This document shows positions 16,062 to 22,687 of a DNA stretch of 64,000 nucleotides, in pieces. This DNA comes from Amycolatopsis coloradensis (GTDB lineage: Bacteria > Actinomycetota > Actinomycetes > Mycobacteriales > Pseudonocardiaceae). Each line of letters starts with the position of its first letter. Position 1 is the stretch's first letter. The translations under genes were made by a program, and so were the position numbers. The stretch is from assembly GCF_001953865.1 (NCBI RefSeq), contig NZ_MQUQ01000015.1, positions 232,026 through 296,025 of the forward strand, read 5' to 3'. The notes beneath the pieces were generated by a model. The model had not been told where the DNA came from. It saw nothing but the letters and a program-made list of their open reading frames with translations, and did no database searches.

Positions 16062-16955
16062 ATGTCGTACGCTACTAGCGTGTCAGTCGTGTCAAGCGCT
16101 GTGGAACTCACGCCACCCGGCCCCCGAGGAACCCCTCCCCTGTTCGCGCGGCTCGTCGACGACTCGGCGTTGTTCCCGCCCGGCGAGGCGTCCATGCCCG
16201 AAGCGCTGCGTGCGCACTTCGCGTCGAGGTCCGGTGAACACTCCGGCGTCCTCGGCGTGTTCCTGTGCCAGGCGTCGAGGCTGCCCGAGCTCATCACCGA
16301 ACTGATCAAGATCAAACCCAAGGAACCGCTGCCGCTGTCGCTGATCATCGACACCGGCCTCGGCGGGGTCCCGAAGGCGATCTCGATCGTCGAGTCACGC
16401 AGCGAGATCCTCGCGCTGCGGATGGTGGAGATGCCGGCGCCGTCGGACGTCGACGAGGTCTGGCTGGAACGCGTCTCCGAGTTCGTACCCGAAGACGTCA
16501 TCCGCGTGGTCGAGCCGCGGCGCGGCGTCGGCTGGCTGGACGGCGTGCGGAAGGTGATCGAGCACGGCAGCTGGCCGAAGATCCGCTGCGGCGGCAAGGC
16601 GGGCGAGAACTTCCCCAGCGTCGACGAGGTCGCGGACTTCCTCTCGGTGGTCAGCGGCTCGGCCGGCGCTTCGTTCAAGGCGACGAACAGCCTCCACCGC
16701 GCCGTCCGGCATACCGACGAGACCAGCGGCTTCACCCATCACGGGTTCCTGAACCTCATCGTGGCGTCCGCGCGCTCCCTTTCGGGCGGTGACGTGCGCG
16801 CCGCGCTCGAATCGACCGACAGCGCCGCGCTGGCGGCCGAGGCCAAGGGCATGTCGGAGCCGGCTGCGAAGGCCGTTCGCGGTCTCTTCGCCTCCTACGC
16901 GGCTGCCTCGTTCGACGAGCCCGTCGCCGACCTCGGAGAACTCGGGCTCTTGTGA
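16062..16955 (+). CDS. Conserved hypothetical protein divergent from hmgA
   Basis: A 297-residue soluble protein. It belongs to a widespread family that I recognise by pattern but cannot name by function. Conserved blocks are LFARLVDDSALFPPGEASMPEAL (near residue 27), PKIRCGGKAGENFPSVDEVADFL (about 170), FKATNSLHRAVRH (about 205) and THHGFLNLIVA. The strand/helix rhythm and the Lys-Arg-Gly-Gly block suggest a TIM-barrel-like fold, which is inference. The start is uncertain: ATG 16062 or GTG 16080. It shares a 46-base divergent promoter region with hmgA. Confidence 0.7.
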   Translation: MSYATSVSVVSSAVELTPPGPRGTPPLFARLVDDSALFPPGEASMPEALRAHFASRSGEHSGVLGVFLCQASRLPELITELIKIKPKEPLPLSLIIDTGLGGVPKAISIVESRSEILALRMVEMPAPSDVDEVWLERVSEFVPEDVIRVVEPRRGVGWLDGVRKVIEHGSWPKIRCGGKAGENFPSVDEVADFLSVVSGSAGASFKATNSLHRAVRHTDETSGFTHHGFLNLIVASARSLSGGDVRAALESTDSAALAAEAKGMSEPAAKAVRGLFASYAAASFDEPVADLGELGLL

Positions 16956-17017
16956 ATATCGTGCTGCCGCTATCGCGCTGTCGGGGCGCTCGTAGCCGTC
17001 GAGGGTCGCCTGTGCTT

Positions 17018-17054
17018 GAAGGGCGCCCTGTCATCGCGATAGCGGGGCCTCCGG
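17018..17054. repeat. Dispersed repeat, family D (GGCGCCCTG...AGCGGGGCC), copy 1
   Basis: GAAGGGCGCCCTGTCATCGC followed by GATAGCGGGGCCTCCGG. A close copy lies at 44696-44731 (GAAGGCGCCCTG...GACAGCGGGGCCTTCGG). The ends GGCC and GGCGCC are partly self-complementary. Function unknown. Confidence 0.5.
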
Positions 17055-17064
17055 CCATCAAGGG

Positions 17065-17102
17065 ATCAAGGGACCTTTGGTCACCGGAGCTTCGGTCCCT
17101 CG
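17065..17102. repeat. Dispersed repeat, family C, divergent copy with hairpin
   Basis: ATCAAGGGACCTTTGG (17065-17080) matches the core of the family C copies at 1546 and 49838. Its AGGGACC pairs with GGTCCCT at 17094-17100. It follows the family D repeat directly and sits about 30 bases before the IclR gene. Confidence 0.5.
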
Positions 17103-17133
17103 GGTTCCTGTTGCGTGAGCCTTGGCTGGGGTT

Positions 17134-17778
17134 GTGGTGACTCGCGAGGGGTCACTGACTCTTGACCGGGGGCTGGCGTTGCTCCAGGCGGTGGCGGACG
17201 CCGGTGGCGAGGCGGCGACGATCTCCGAACTCGCCGCCGCCATCGGCGCGAGCCGGGCCGCCGTCTACCGGCTGCTCGTCCCGCTGTCCGAACGCGGCCT
17301 GGTGTGGCGCGACGGGAACAAGGTGCGGCTGGGTGTCGGCCTGCTCCGGCTCGCCGGACAAGTCCTCCCGCAGCTGCGTGAGGCGGCCAGGCCGGTCCTG
17401 CGCGAACTCGCGGAGAAGGTCGGCGCGACGGCGCATCTGTCGGTCGCGCAAGGGGACCAGGCGCAGGCTGTCGCGGTCGTCGAACCGACGTGGACGAGCT
17501 TCCACGTCGCCTACCGGGTCGGCACGCGCCATCCGTTGTCCGCCGGAGCGGCGGGCAAGGCGATCACGTTGCGTCCCGGCGGCGGCGAGGGCTGGGTGAC
17601 CTCGTCCGGCGAACTGGAGGCGGGCGCGTCCGGGGTCGCCGCACCCGTGCGCGGGGTTCCGGGTCTGAAAGCCAGCCTCGGCGTCGTGTCGCTGGAGCCG
17701 CTGGAGGCCTCCGTGGCGGGGCCCGCGGTCGTGGCGGCCGCCGTCCGGCTGGCCGAGGTGCTGAAACAGCCCGAGTAG
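17134..17778 (+). CDS. IclR family transcriptional regulator
   Basis: A 214-residue regulator. The N-terminal winged helix is clear (SLTLDRGLALLQAVADAGG, TISELAAAIGASRAAVYRLLVPL, residues about 6-55). A ligand-binding effector domain follows (ATAHLSVAQGDQAQAVAVVEPT, YRVGTRHPLSAGAAGKAI). It is shorter at the C-terminus than the usual 250 residues. IclR proteins often control aromatic-acid catabolism, so hmgA, two genes away, is a plausible target. Start is GTG 17134 or 17137. Confidence 0.85.
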   Translation: MVTREGSLTLDRGLALLQAVADAGGEAATISELAAAIGASRAAVYRLLVPLSERGLVWRDGNKVRLGVGLLRLAGQVLPQLREAARPVLRELAEKVGATAHLSVAQGDQAQAVAVVEPTWTSFHVAYRVGTRHPLSAGAAGKAITLRPGGGEGWVTSSGELEAGASGVAAPVRGVPGLKASLGVVSLEPLEASVAGPAVVAAAVRLAEVLKQPE

Positions 17779-17782
17779 CGCG

Positions 17783-18454
17783 TCAGCGGTCGCTGAGCAG
17801 CGGGCGCACCATGGTCGCCAGCAGGGTGAGGTCGACCGCGAACAGGAGCCGCTCGAACAGGCCGAGCGTGACCTCCTGATGCGACGGGCCGGTGAGCATC
17901 GTCCAGACGAAGCCGCCGAGCACGATCACCACGGCGGCGAAACTGGCCACCGAAAGCCGCCGGATCGTCGTGCGGCGCGGTTCCCACGGGCAGCGCGCCC
18001 GGCCGGGGCGGGTCAGCGCCCAGGCGGCGGCCGGAAGCGCGAGGAAGGCCGTCAGCGCGGCGTAGTTGTGGATCTGCCCGGCCAGCGAACGGGCTTGGCC
18101 CTCAGGGTCGACAGGGACGAGCGCGAGGACGAACAACCCGGCACACCACACGCCGAGCAGGACGAGAACGGACTCGTAGCCGCTGCGGTGCGCCTTCGCG
18201 ATGCCGCCGAGGAGGGCGAGCGAGCCGAGCCCCAGCGCCAGGCACATCGCGCCGAACAGCGGGGCCGCGGTCGAGCCGGGCGAGAGGTAGCCGTAGACGT
18301 ACTCGGACAGCGTCTGCCAGATCGGGCTGACCTGGCTGGACAGCCGCAGGTGCAGGTCGATCGAGATGGCGACGGCGACGGCCATGCCGAAGATCGCGAG
18401 CCTGCCGTGCACTGGGGAGACGGCACGGGCCGCGACGATCTTGGGCAAGGTCAC
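17783..18454 (-). CDS. DUF998 family membrane protein
   Basis: A 223-residue protein with six predicted membrane helices (for example LAIFGMAVAVAISIDLHLRL, LFGAMCLALGLGSLALLGGI, SVLVLLGVWCAGLFVLALVP, SFAAVVIVLGGFVWTML). The motif VSPIWQTLSEYVYG after helix 1 is typical of DUF998. Function unknown. The GTG at 18454 is favoured by GGAGAA 8 bases upstream; a TTG at 18469 is possible. It converges on the IclR gene with 4 bases between. Confidence 0.75.
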   Translation of the reverse strand: MTLPKIVAARAVSPVHGRLAIFGMAVAVAISIDLHLRLSSQVSPIWQTLSEYVYGYLSPGSTAAPLFGAMCLALGLGSLALLGGIAKAHRSGYESVLVLLGVWCAGLFVLALVPVDPEGQARSLAGQIHNYAALTAFLALPAAAWALTRPGRARCPWEPRRTTIRRLSVASFAAVVIVLGGFVWTMLTGPSHQEVTLGLFERLLFAVDLTLLATMVRPLLSDR

Positions 18455-18542
18455 TACCGGGTTCTCCAAGCACGTCGGGGCAGGTGTTCACCGTTTCGTT
18501 CCCGAAAGGTTACCCGGGGAACCTGTGAAAACCCCGTGCGCC

Positions 18543-19142
18543 TCAGAAGGCGAGCTGGGCCAGCGCGAACAGCGAGAACCCGGCGAAGACGAAGCCCGCC
18601 ACCCGCTGGATGAGCTTGGGACGGATGCGGCTCCGGACCTTCGCGCCGATGAAGACGGCGATCCCGGCGACGGCGACCAGTGCGACGAAGGCGCCGAGCG
18701 CGACCGCGAACGGGTTGCCGAAGCGGGCCGTGAGGCTGGCCGTCGCGAGCTGCGAGGCATCGCCCCACTCAGCGGCGAAGAGCACACCGAACGACGTCAG
18801 CGCGGAGCGGAAGAAGGTCGCGGGGCTCGGCCCGGAACGCGACGCGTCCTCTCCGCCGTCCTTGCCGGGACTGAACCCTTCACGGAGGAGCATGTACGCG
18901 CCGATACCGAACAACGTGGCGACGATCGCGGTCACCAGTGTCTCCGGCAGCAAAGTGAGCACACTGCCGAAAGTGGCGGCGATCGCGCATTGCACGGCGA
19001 ATGCGGCGGTGACTCCGGCGAATACCGGCCATGCGCGGAAACGAGTGGTGAGAACCAGGGTGGCGACGAGTGTCTTGTCCGGTAACTCCACGGCCAATAC
19101 CAGGCCGAACGCGCTGATGAGCGCCAACATCGAGCCAGACAT
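18543..19142 (-). CDS. GDT1/UPF0016 family cation (Mn2+/Ca2+) transporter
   Basis: A 199-residue protein of six membrane helices arranged as two repeats, each with the family motif E-x-G/P-D-K/A-T/S: ELPDKT near residue 19 and EWGDAS near residue 132. Members (TMEM165, Gdt1, bacterial MneA-like) exchange Mn2+ or Ca2+ for protons. The ATG at 19142 was chosen because GGTGGA lies 7 bases upstream and the first helix begins at once. The 267-base stretch to 19410 holds no gene or riboswitch that I can recognise. Confidence 0.85.
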   Translation of the reverse strand: MSGSMLALISAFGLVLAVELPDKTLVATLVLTTRFRAWPVFAGVTAAFAVQCAIAATFGSVLTLLPETLVTAIVATLFGIGAYMLLREGFSPGKDGGEDASRSGPSPATFFRSALTSFGVLFAAEWGDASQLATASLTARFGNPFAVALGAFVALVAVAGIAVFIGAKVRSRIRPKLIQRVAGFVFAGFSLFALAQLAF

Positions 19143-19409
19143 GATGATTTCCACCCCTTTCATCGCAACGATAAAGGGGGGATTCGGCAAGGGCAAGCTG
19201 ATGGCTTTTCCGAATCGGCCGGCCTGTGCGGGCGAATTGTATTTCTTGGCCGGGCGGAAGTGAGGTTTCGGTGAACCGAATCCTTTTTTCAGTCGCCGCT
19301 GTGGGTGTCCGATTGTGCGGACGGCCAGTACTTCGATCTGAACGGTTGCGGCATCGCGTCGGCGCGGCGGGAACGTCGGCTACCGCTGACCGATGTCCGG
19401 GAGAACCGG

Positions 19410-19710
19410 GGCGGCGACCCGGCGGGGAGGACCTGAGTTACTTGCTTCGGCGATTGGGTCAGGCGAAGACGGTCGGCGCGGTGACCGGCGGCGGTGCGAA
19501 TCCGCGTAGCAATTCAAGGTGGTCACGCATCCGGACGTCACCGTTCCAGGCGGCCGGGCCGTGAACCCGGTCACGGGGACCAACTGGGAAGGCGTCGGCG
19601 TGCGACCCGAAATCACCGCCGACGTCGAGGCGGCCTTCGGCACCGCATACGCGCTGGCCCTGGAACACAGGCTGACACAGGGATTCAAGCGCGCGGCAGA
19701 TCGCCGATGA
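19410..19710 (+). pseudogene. S41 family peptidase remnant, frameshifted and N-terminally deleted
   Basis: Two adjacent reading frames join to give the conserved C-terminal part of an interphotoreceptor-retinoid-binding-like S41 peptidase. They are EDLSYLLRRLGQAKTVGAVTGGGANP (19430-19505) and, in another frame, HPDVTVPGGRAVNPVTGTNWEGVGVRPEI (19525-19610). The break near 19505-19520 is a frameshift, and the catalytic-serine part and everything before it are missing. Serine peptidase activity is therefore lost. Confidence 0.75.
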
Positions 19711-19749
19711 GGCGCGGCTCACGCTCACGGGCCTCGGCCGAGCCGGGCT

Positions 19750-19765
19750 CGGGACCTACGTCCCG
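19750..19765 (+). promoter_or_regulatory. DosR/DevR-like box upstream of cydA
   Basis: CGGGACCTACGTCCCG contains the perfect palindromic core GGGAC-N4-GTCCC of the mycobacterial DosR consensus (TTSGGGACTWWAGTCCCSAA), centred about 66 bases before the cydA GTG. A half site GGGAC follows at 19774-19778. The presence of DevS- and DevR-like genes nearby makes this a credible operator, but binding is inferred. Confidence 0.5.
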
Positions 19766-19782
19766 CCGAGATCGGGACCAGT

Positions 19783-19798
19783 TGAACTGGTGGGTTCA
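19783..19798 (+). promoter_or_regulatory. Inverted repeat TGAAC-N6-GTTCA in the cydA leader
   Basis: TGAAC at 19783-19787 and GTTCA at 19794-19798 form a small palindrome about 25 bases before the cydA start. It could be an operator; it does not fit the redox repressor Rex spacing well. Confidence 0.3.
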
Positions 19799-19822
19799 TC
19801 GCGCGTTGAGCAGGCTTGAGGC

Positions 19823-21334
19823 GTGGAGGTTCTCGATCTCGCTAGGTGGCAGTTCGGCATAACCACCGTCTATCACTTCCTGATGGTCCCGCTGACCATC
19901 GGGCTTTCGGTCCTGGTCGCCGGGATGCAGACGGCGTGGGTCCGGACCGGTGATCCGCGCTATCTGAAGATGACCAAGTTCTGGGGGAAACTCCTGCTGG
20001 TCAACTTCGCGATGGGTGTGGTCACCGGGATCGTGCAGGAGTTCCAGTTCGGAATGAACTGGAGCGCGTACTCGCGGTTCGTCGGGGACGTGTTCGGCGC
20101 GCCGCTGGCGATGGAAGGGCTCGTCGCGTTCTTCGTCGAGTCGACCTTCCTGGGGCTGTGGATCTTCGGCTGGGACAAGTTGCCGAAGAAGGTCCACCTG
20201 GCGTGCGCCTGGGCGTACTCGCTGGCGACCGTGGCCTCCGCGTACTTCATCCTGGCGGCGAACTCGTGGATGCAGCATCCGGTCGGGGTCGAGTTCGTCG
20301 ACGGGAAGCCGACGATGAACTCGATCTGGGCGGTGCTGACGAACAACACGGCCCTGGCCGCGATCCCGCATACCCTCGCGGGTGCTTTCTCGGTGGCGGC
20401 GGCGTTCCTGGTCGGGGTGGCCGGCTGGCGGTTGTGGCGCAAGCGTTCGGAGGACGACGAGCACCGCGCGGTGTGGCGTTCGTCGTTGCGTCTCGGCGGC
20501 TGGACCGGGGTGGTGGCGTTCGCGGTGCTGGCGATCACCGGTGACGTGCAGGGCAAGCTGATGTTCGAGCAGCAGCCGATGAAGATGGCGTCGGCGGAAG
20601 CGCTGTGCCATACGGAGGAACCGGCGAGTTTCTCGATCATCGCGATCGGCGACGTCCGGAACGCGAACTGCGAGGACGTCAAGACGTTCAACGTGCCCGC
20701 CTTGCTCTCGTTCTTGGCGCACAACGACTTTTCGACCGAGGTCAAGGGCGTGGAGAACCTGGTGACCGAGTACCAGGCGAAGTACGGGACGAACTATCCG
20801 GACGATCCGCAGCTCGGCTCGCTCGCGGGCAAGCCGATCGACTACGTGCCCAATCTGCCGGTGACCTACTGGGGTTTCCGCGCGATGATCGGCTTCGGCG
20901 CGATGTCGGCCGGGATCGGGCTGCTCGCGCTGTGGCTGACCCGGCGCGGCCGGATCCCCGGGCAGCGGTGGTTCCCGTGGCTCGTGCTCGGCGGGATCGC
21001 GACGCCTTTCATCGGCAACAGCGCCGGCTGGATCTTCACCGAGATGGGCCGTCAGCCGTTCGTGGTGGTGCCGAATCCGACCGGTGTGGACGGGGTGTGG
21101 ATGTTCACCGCGAACGCGGTCTCCAAGTTGTCCACAGGCGAGGTATGGACGTCTTTGATCGCTTTGACGACCGTCTACGCGGTGCTCGGCGTCGTCGAGA
21201 TCTACCTGATGCGGAAGTACGTGCGCGGCGGTGTCGACGCCGTCATGCCACCCAAGAAACCAGCCTCGACCAGCAAGAACGACGACCAGAAAGGCGGTGA
21301 CAGCGATGACGATGCCCTCGCCTTCGCCTACTGA
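19823..21334 (+). CDS. cydA: Cytochrome bd ubiquinol/menaquinol oxidase subunit I
   Basis: A 503-residue membrane subunit that carries hemes b558, b595 and d and the quinol site, reducing O2 to water with high affinity. Visible landmarks are the heme ligand His in QFGITTVYHFLMVPLTIGLS (about residue 19), the quinol-loop region GRIPGQRWF, and GRQPFVVVPNPTGVDGVW (about 410), typical of menaquinol-using actinobacteria. First gene of the bd operon (cydA-cydB-cydDC-kinase). GTG start. A DosR-like box lies upstream. Confidence 0.97.
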   Translation: MEVLDLARWQFGITTVYHFLMVPLTIGLSVLVAGMQTAWVRTGDPRYLKMTKFWGKLLLVNFAMGVVTGIVQEFQFGMNWSAYSRFVGDVFGAPLAMEGLVAFFVESTFLGLWIFGWDKLPKKVHLACAWAYSLATVASAYFILAANSWMQHPVGVEFVDGKPTMNSIWAVLTNNTALAAIPHTLAGAFSVAAAFLVGVAGWRLWRKRSEDDEHRAVWRSSLRLGGWTGVVAFAVLAITGDVQGKLMFEQQPMKMASAEALCHTEEPASFSIIAIGDVRNANCEDVKTFNVPALLSFLAHNDFSTEVKGVENLVTEYQAKYGTNYPDDPQLGSLAGKPIDYVPNLPVTYWGFRAMIGFGAMSAGIGLLALWLTRRGRIPGQRWFPWLVLGGIATPFIGNSAGWIFTEMGRQPFVVVPNPTGVDGVWMFTANAVSKLSTGEVWTSLIALTTVYAVLGVVEIYLMRKYVRGGVDAVMPPKKPASTSKNDDQKGGDSDDDALAFAY

Positions 21335-21522
21335 TCGCCTCTTTACGTCACCTACCCAGCCCCCCGCCCTTCCCGGGGGACGGCCCCGCACCCAGCGTAT
21401 CGGGGGTATCGCTCAGGCGGGTTACCCACAGCCGATCTGTGGACAACTCGGGCGGTTGTGGATAACTCAGGGCGATCAGGGGCGGCGACGTCGGGTCGGT
21501 CGGGGTGGAGTGGTAGCGGCGG

Positions 21523-21577
21523 GTCTCGAAAGTGGCTTTCGCGGCGCTCAAGGTCTCGAAAGTGGCTTTCGCGACAT
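21523..21577. repeat. Palindromic repeat, family A, tandem direct copies between cydA and cydB
   Basis: TCTCGAAAGTGGCTTTCGCG occurs twice in direct orientation, beginning near 21523 and 21553, an exact 30-base pitch. Each corresponds to the right arm of the 58436-58490 element. The 345-base gap 21335-21679 contains no gene; the rest is GC-rich, and a tail of Pro codons follows the cydA stop. The gap is unusual inside a cyd operon. Confidence 0.8.
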
Positions 21578-21679
21578 CCAGTGCGGGCGCGGCCAGGCGG
21601 GGCGGCGGGTCGAGGGGGCCCATGGCCGTGTCGCCTGCGGGGGTAGTCCCCTTCAGCCTCCAGCAGCAGGGAGCAGCCG

Positions 21680-22687
21680 ATGACCCTCGAAACGATCTGG
21701 TTCTGCGTCATCGCCCTCTTCTGGCTCGGTTACCTCTTTCTCGAAGGCTTCGACTTCGGTGTCGGCATGCTCATGCCGGTCCTCGCGAAGGACAACACCG
21801 AGCGCCGCGTCATGGTCAACACGATCGGCCCGGTCTGGGACGGCAACGAGGTCTGGCTGATCGTCGCGGGCGGCGCGATGTTCGCCGCGTTCCCCGGCTG
21901 GTACGCGTCGCTGTTCTCGGCCGCGTATCTCCCGCTCCTGGTCGTCCTGCTCGCCCTCATCGGCCGCGGTGTCGCGTTCGAATACCGCGGCAAGGTCGAC
22001 ACCGATCGCTGGCGCCGCAACTGGGACCGCGTCATCGGGATTGGTTCGTGGCTCCCGCCGTTCGGCGTCGGCCTGCTGCTCGCGACCACCGTCCTCGGCC
22101 TCCCGCTCGACGCCGAGGGCGACCGGGTCGGCGGCGCGTTCGCCGCGGTCAGCCTCGAAACCCTGCTCGGCGCGGTCGCGGTCGTCGGGTTCTCGCTGGT
22201 CCACGGCGCCGCGTTCCTCGCGCTCAAGACCGAGGGCGACCTCCGCCACCGGGCACGGAACCTGGCCACCCGCCTGCTCCCCGTCGCCCTGCTGCCGTTG
22301 CTCGCGTTCCTCGTCGTCGTGCAACTCCGCTCGGGCGACCTGTGGACGCTGCTCCTGATCGGCGTCGCCGTCATCGCCGCGGTCATCGCGTGGTTCAAGA
22401 TCCGCATGGGTCGCGAAGGGCAGGCGTTCGCCGCACTCGGCGGGGTCATCGCCGCTTCGGCGGTCGCGATCTTCGTCGCGCTGTACCCGGACGTCCTTCC
22501 GTCCACTTTGGACGCGGCGAACACGCTGACCATCGCGGGTGAGGCGTCGAGCCCGTACACCCTGACCGTGATGACCTGGGTCGCGGTGTTCGGCGCCCCC
22601 GCCGTCCTGATCTACCAGGGCTGGACGTACTGGGTGTTCCGTAAGCGCATCGGCACCCGGCACATCCCACCGGTGCACGCACCATGA
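21680..22687 (+). CDS. cydB: Cytochrome bd oxidase subunit II
   Basis: A 335-residue, eight-helix subunit that scaffolds CydA. Typical N-terminus: LETIWFCVIALFWLGYLFLEGFDFGVGML, then IGPVWDGNEVWLIVAGGAMFAAFP (about residues 49-72), both CydB hallmarks. The start ATG has a GCAGCAGGGAGCAG leader. It ends in an ATGA overlap with cydDC, so translation is coupled. Confidence 0.97.
   Translation: MTLETIWFCVIALFWLGYLFLEGFDFGVGMLMPVLAKDNTERRVMVNTIGPVWDGNEVWLIVAGGAMFAAFPGWYASLFSAAYLPLLVVLLALIGRGVAFEYRGKVDTDRWRRNWDRVIGIGSWLPPFGVGLLLATTVLGLPLDAEGDRVGGAFAAVSLETLLGAVAVVGFSLVHGAAFLALKTEGDLRHRARNLATRLLPVALLPLLAFLVVVQLRSGDLWTLLLIGVAVIAAVIAWFKIRMGREGQAFAALGGVIAASAVAIFVALYPDVLPSTLDAANTLTIAGEASSPYTLTVMTWVAVFGAPAVLIYQGWTYWVFRKRIGTRHIPPVHAP

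Noticed and set aside
14840..16735. Extending hmgA upstream to 16735 (631 codons)
   Set aside because: The added part is antisense to the unknown gene at 16062; the ATG at 16015 has a ribosome-binding site and gives the family length.
18543..19260. A manganese riboswitch (yybP-ykoY) before the GDT1-type transporter
   Set aside because: The leader lacks the conserved loop sequences of that riboswitch class as far as I can see by eye.
19796..21391. Minus-strand frame of 531 codons opposite cydA
   Set aside because: Composition is His/Arg/Asp-rich and motif-free, while cydA is fully supported on the plus strand.
21523..21577. Two direct repeats at 30-base pitch, considered as a minimal CRISPR array
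   Set aside because: Only two units, a spacer of about 7 bases, no cas genes, and the same unit occurs as an inverted repeat elsewhere.
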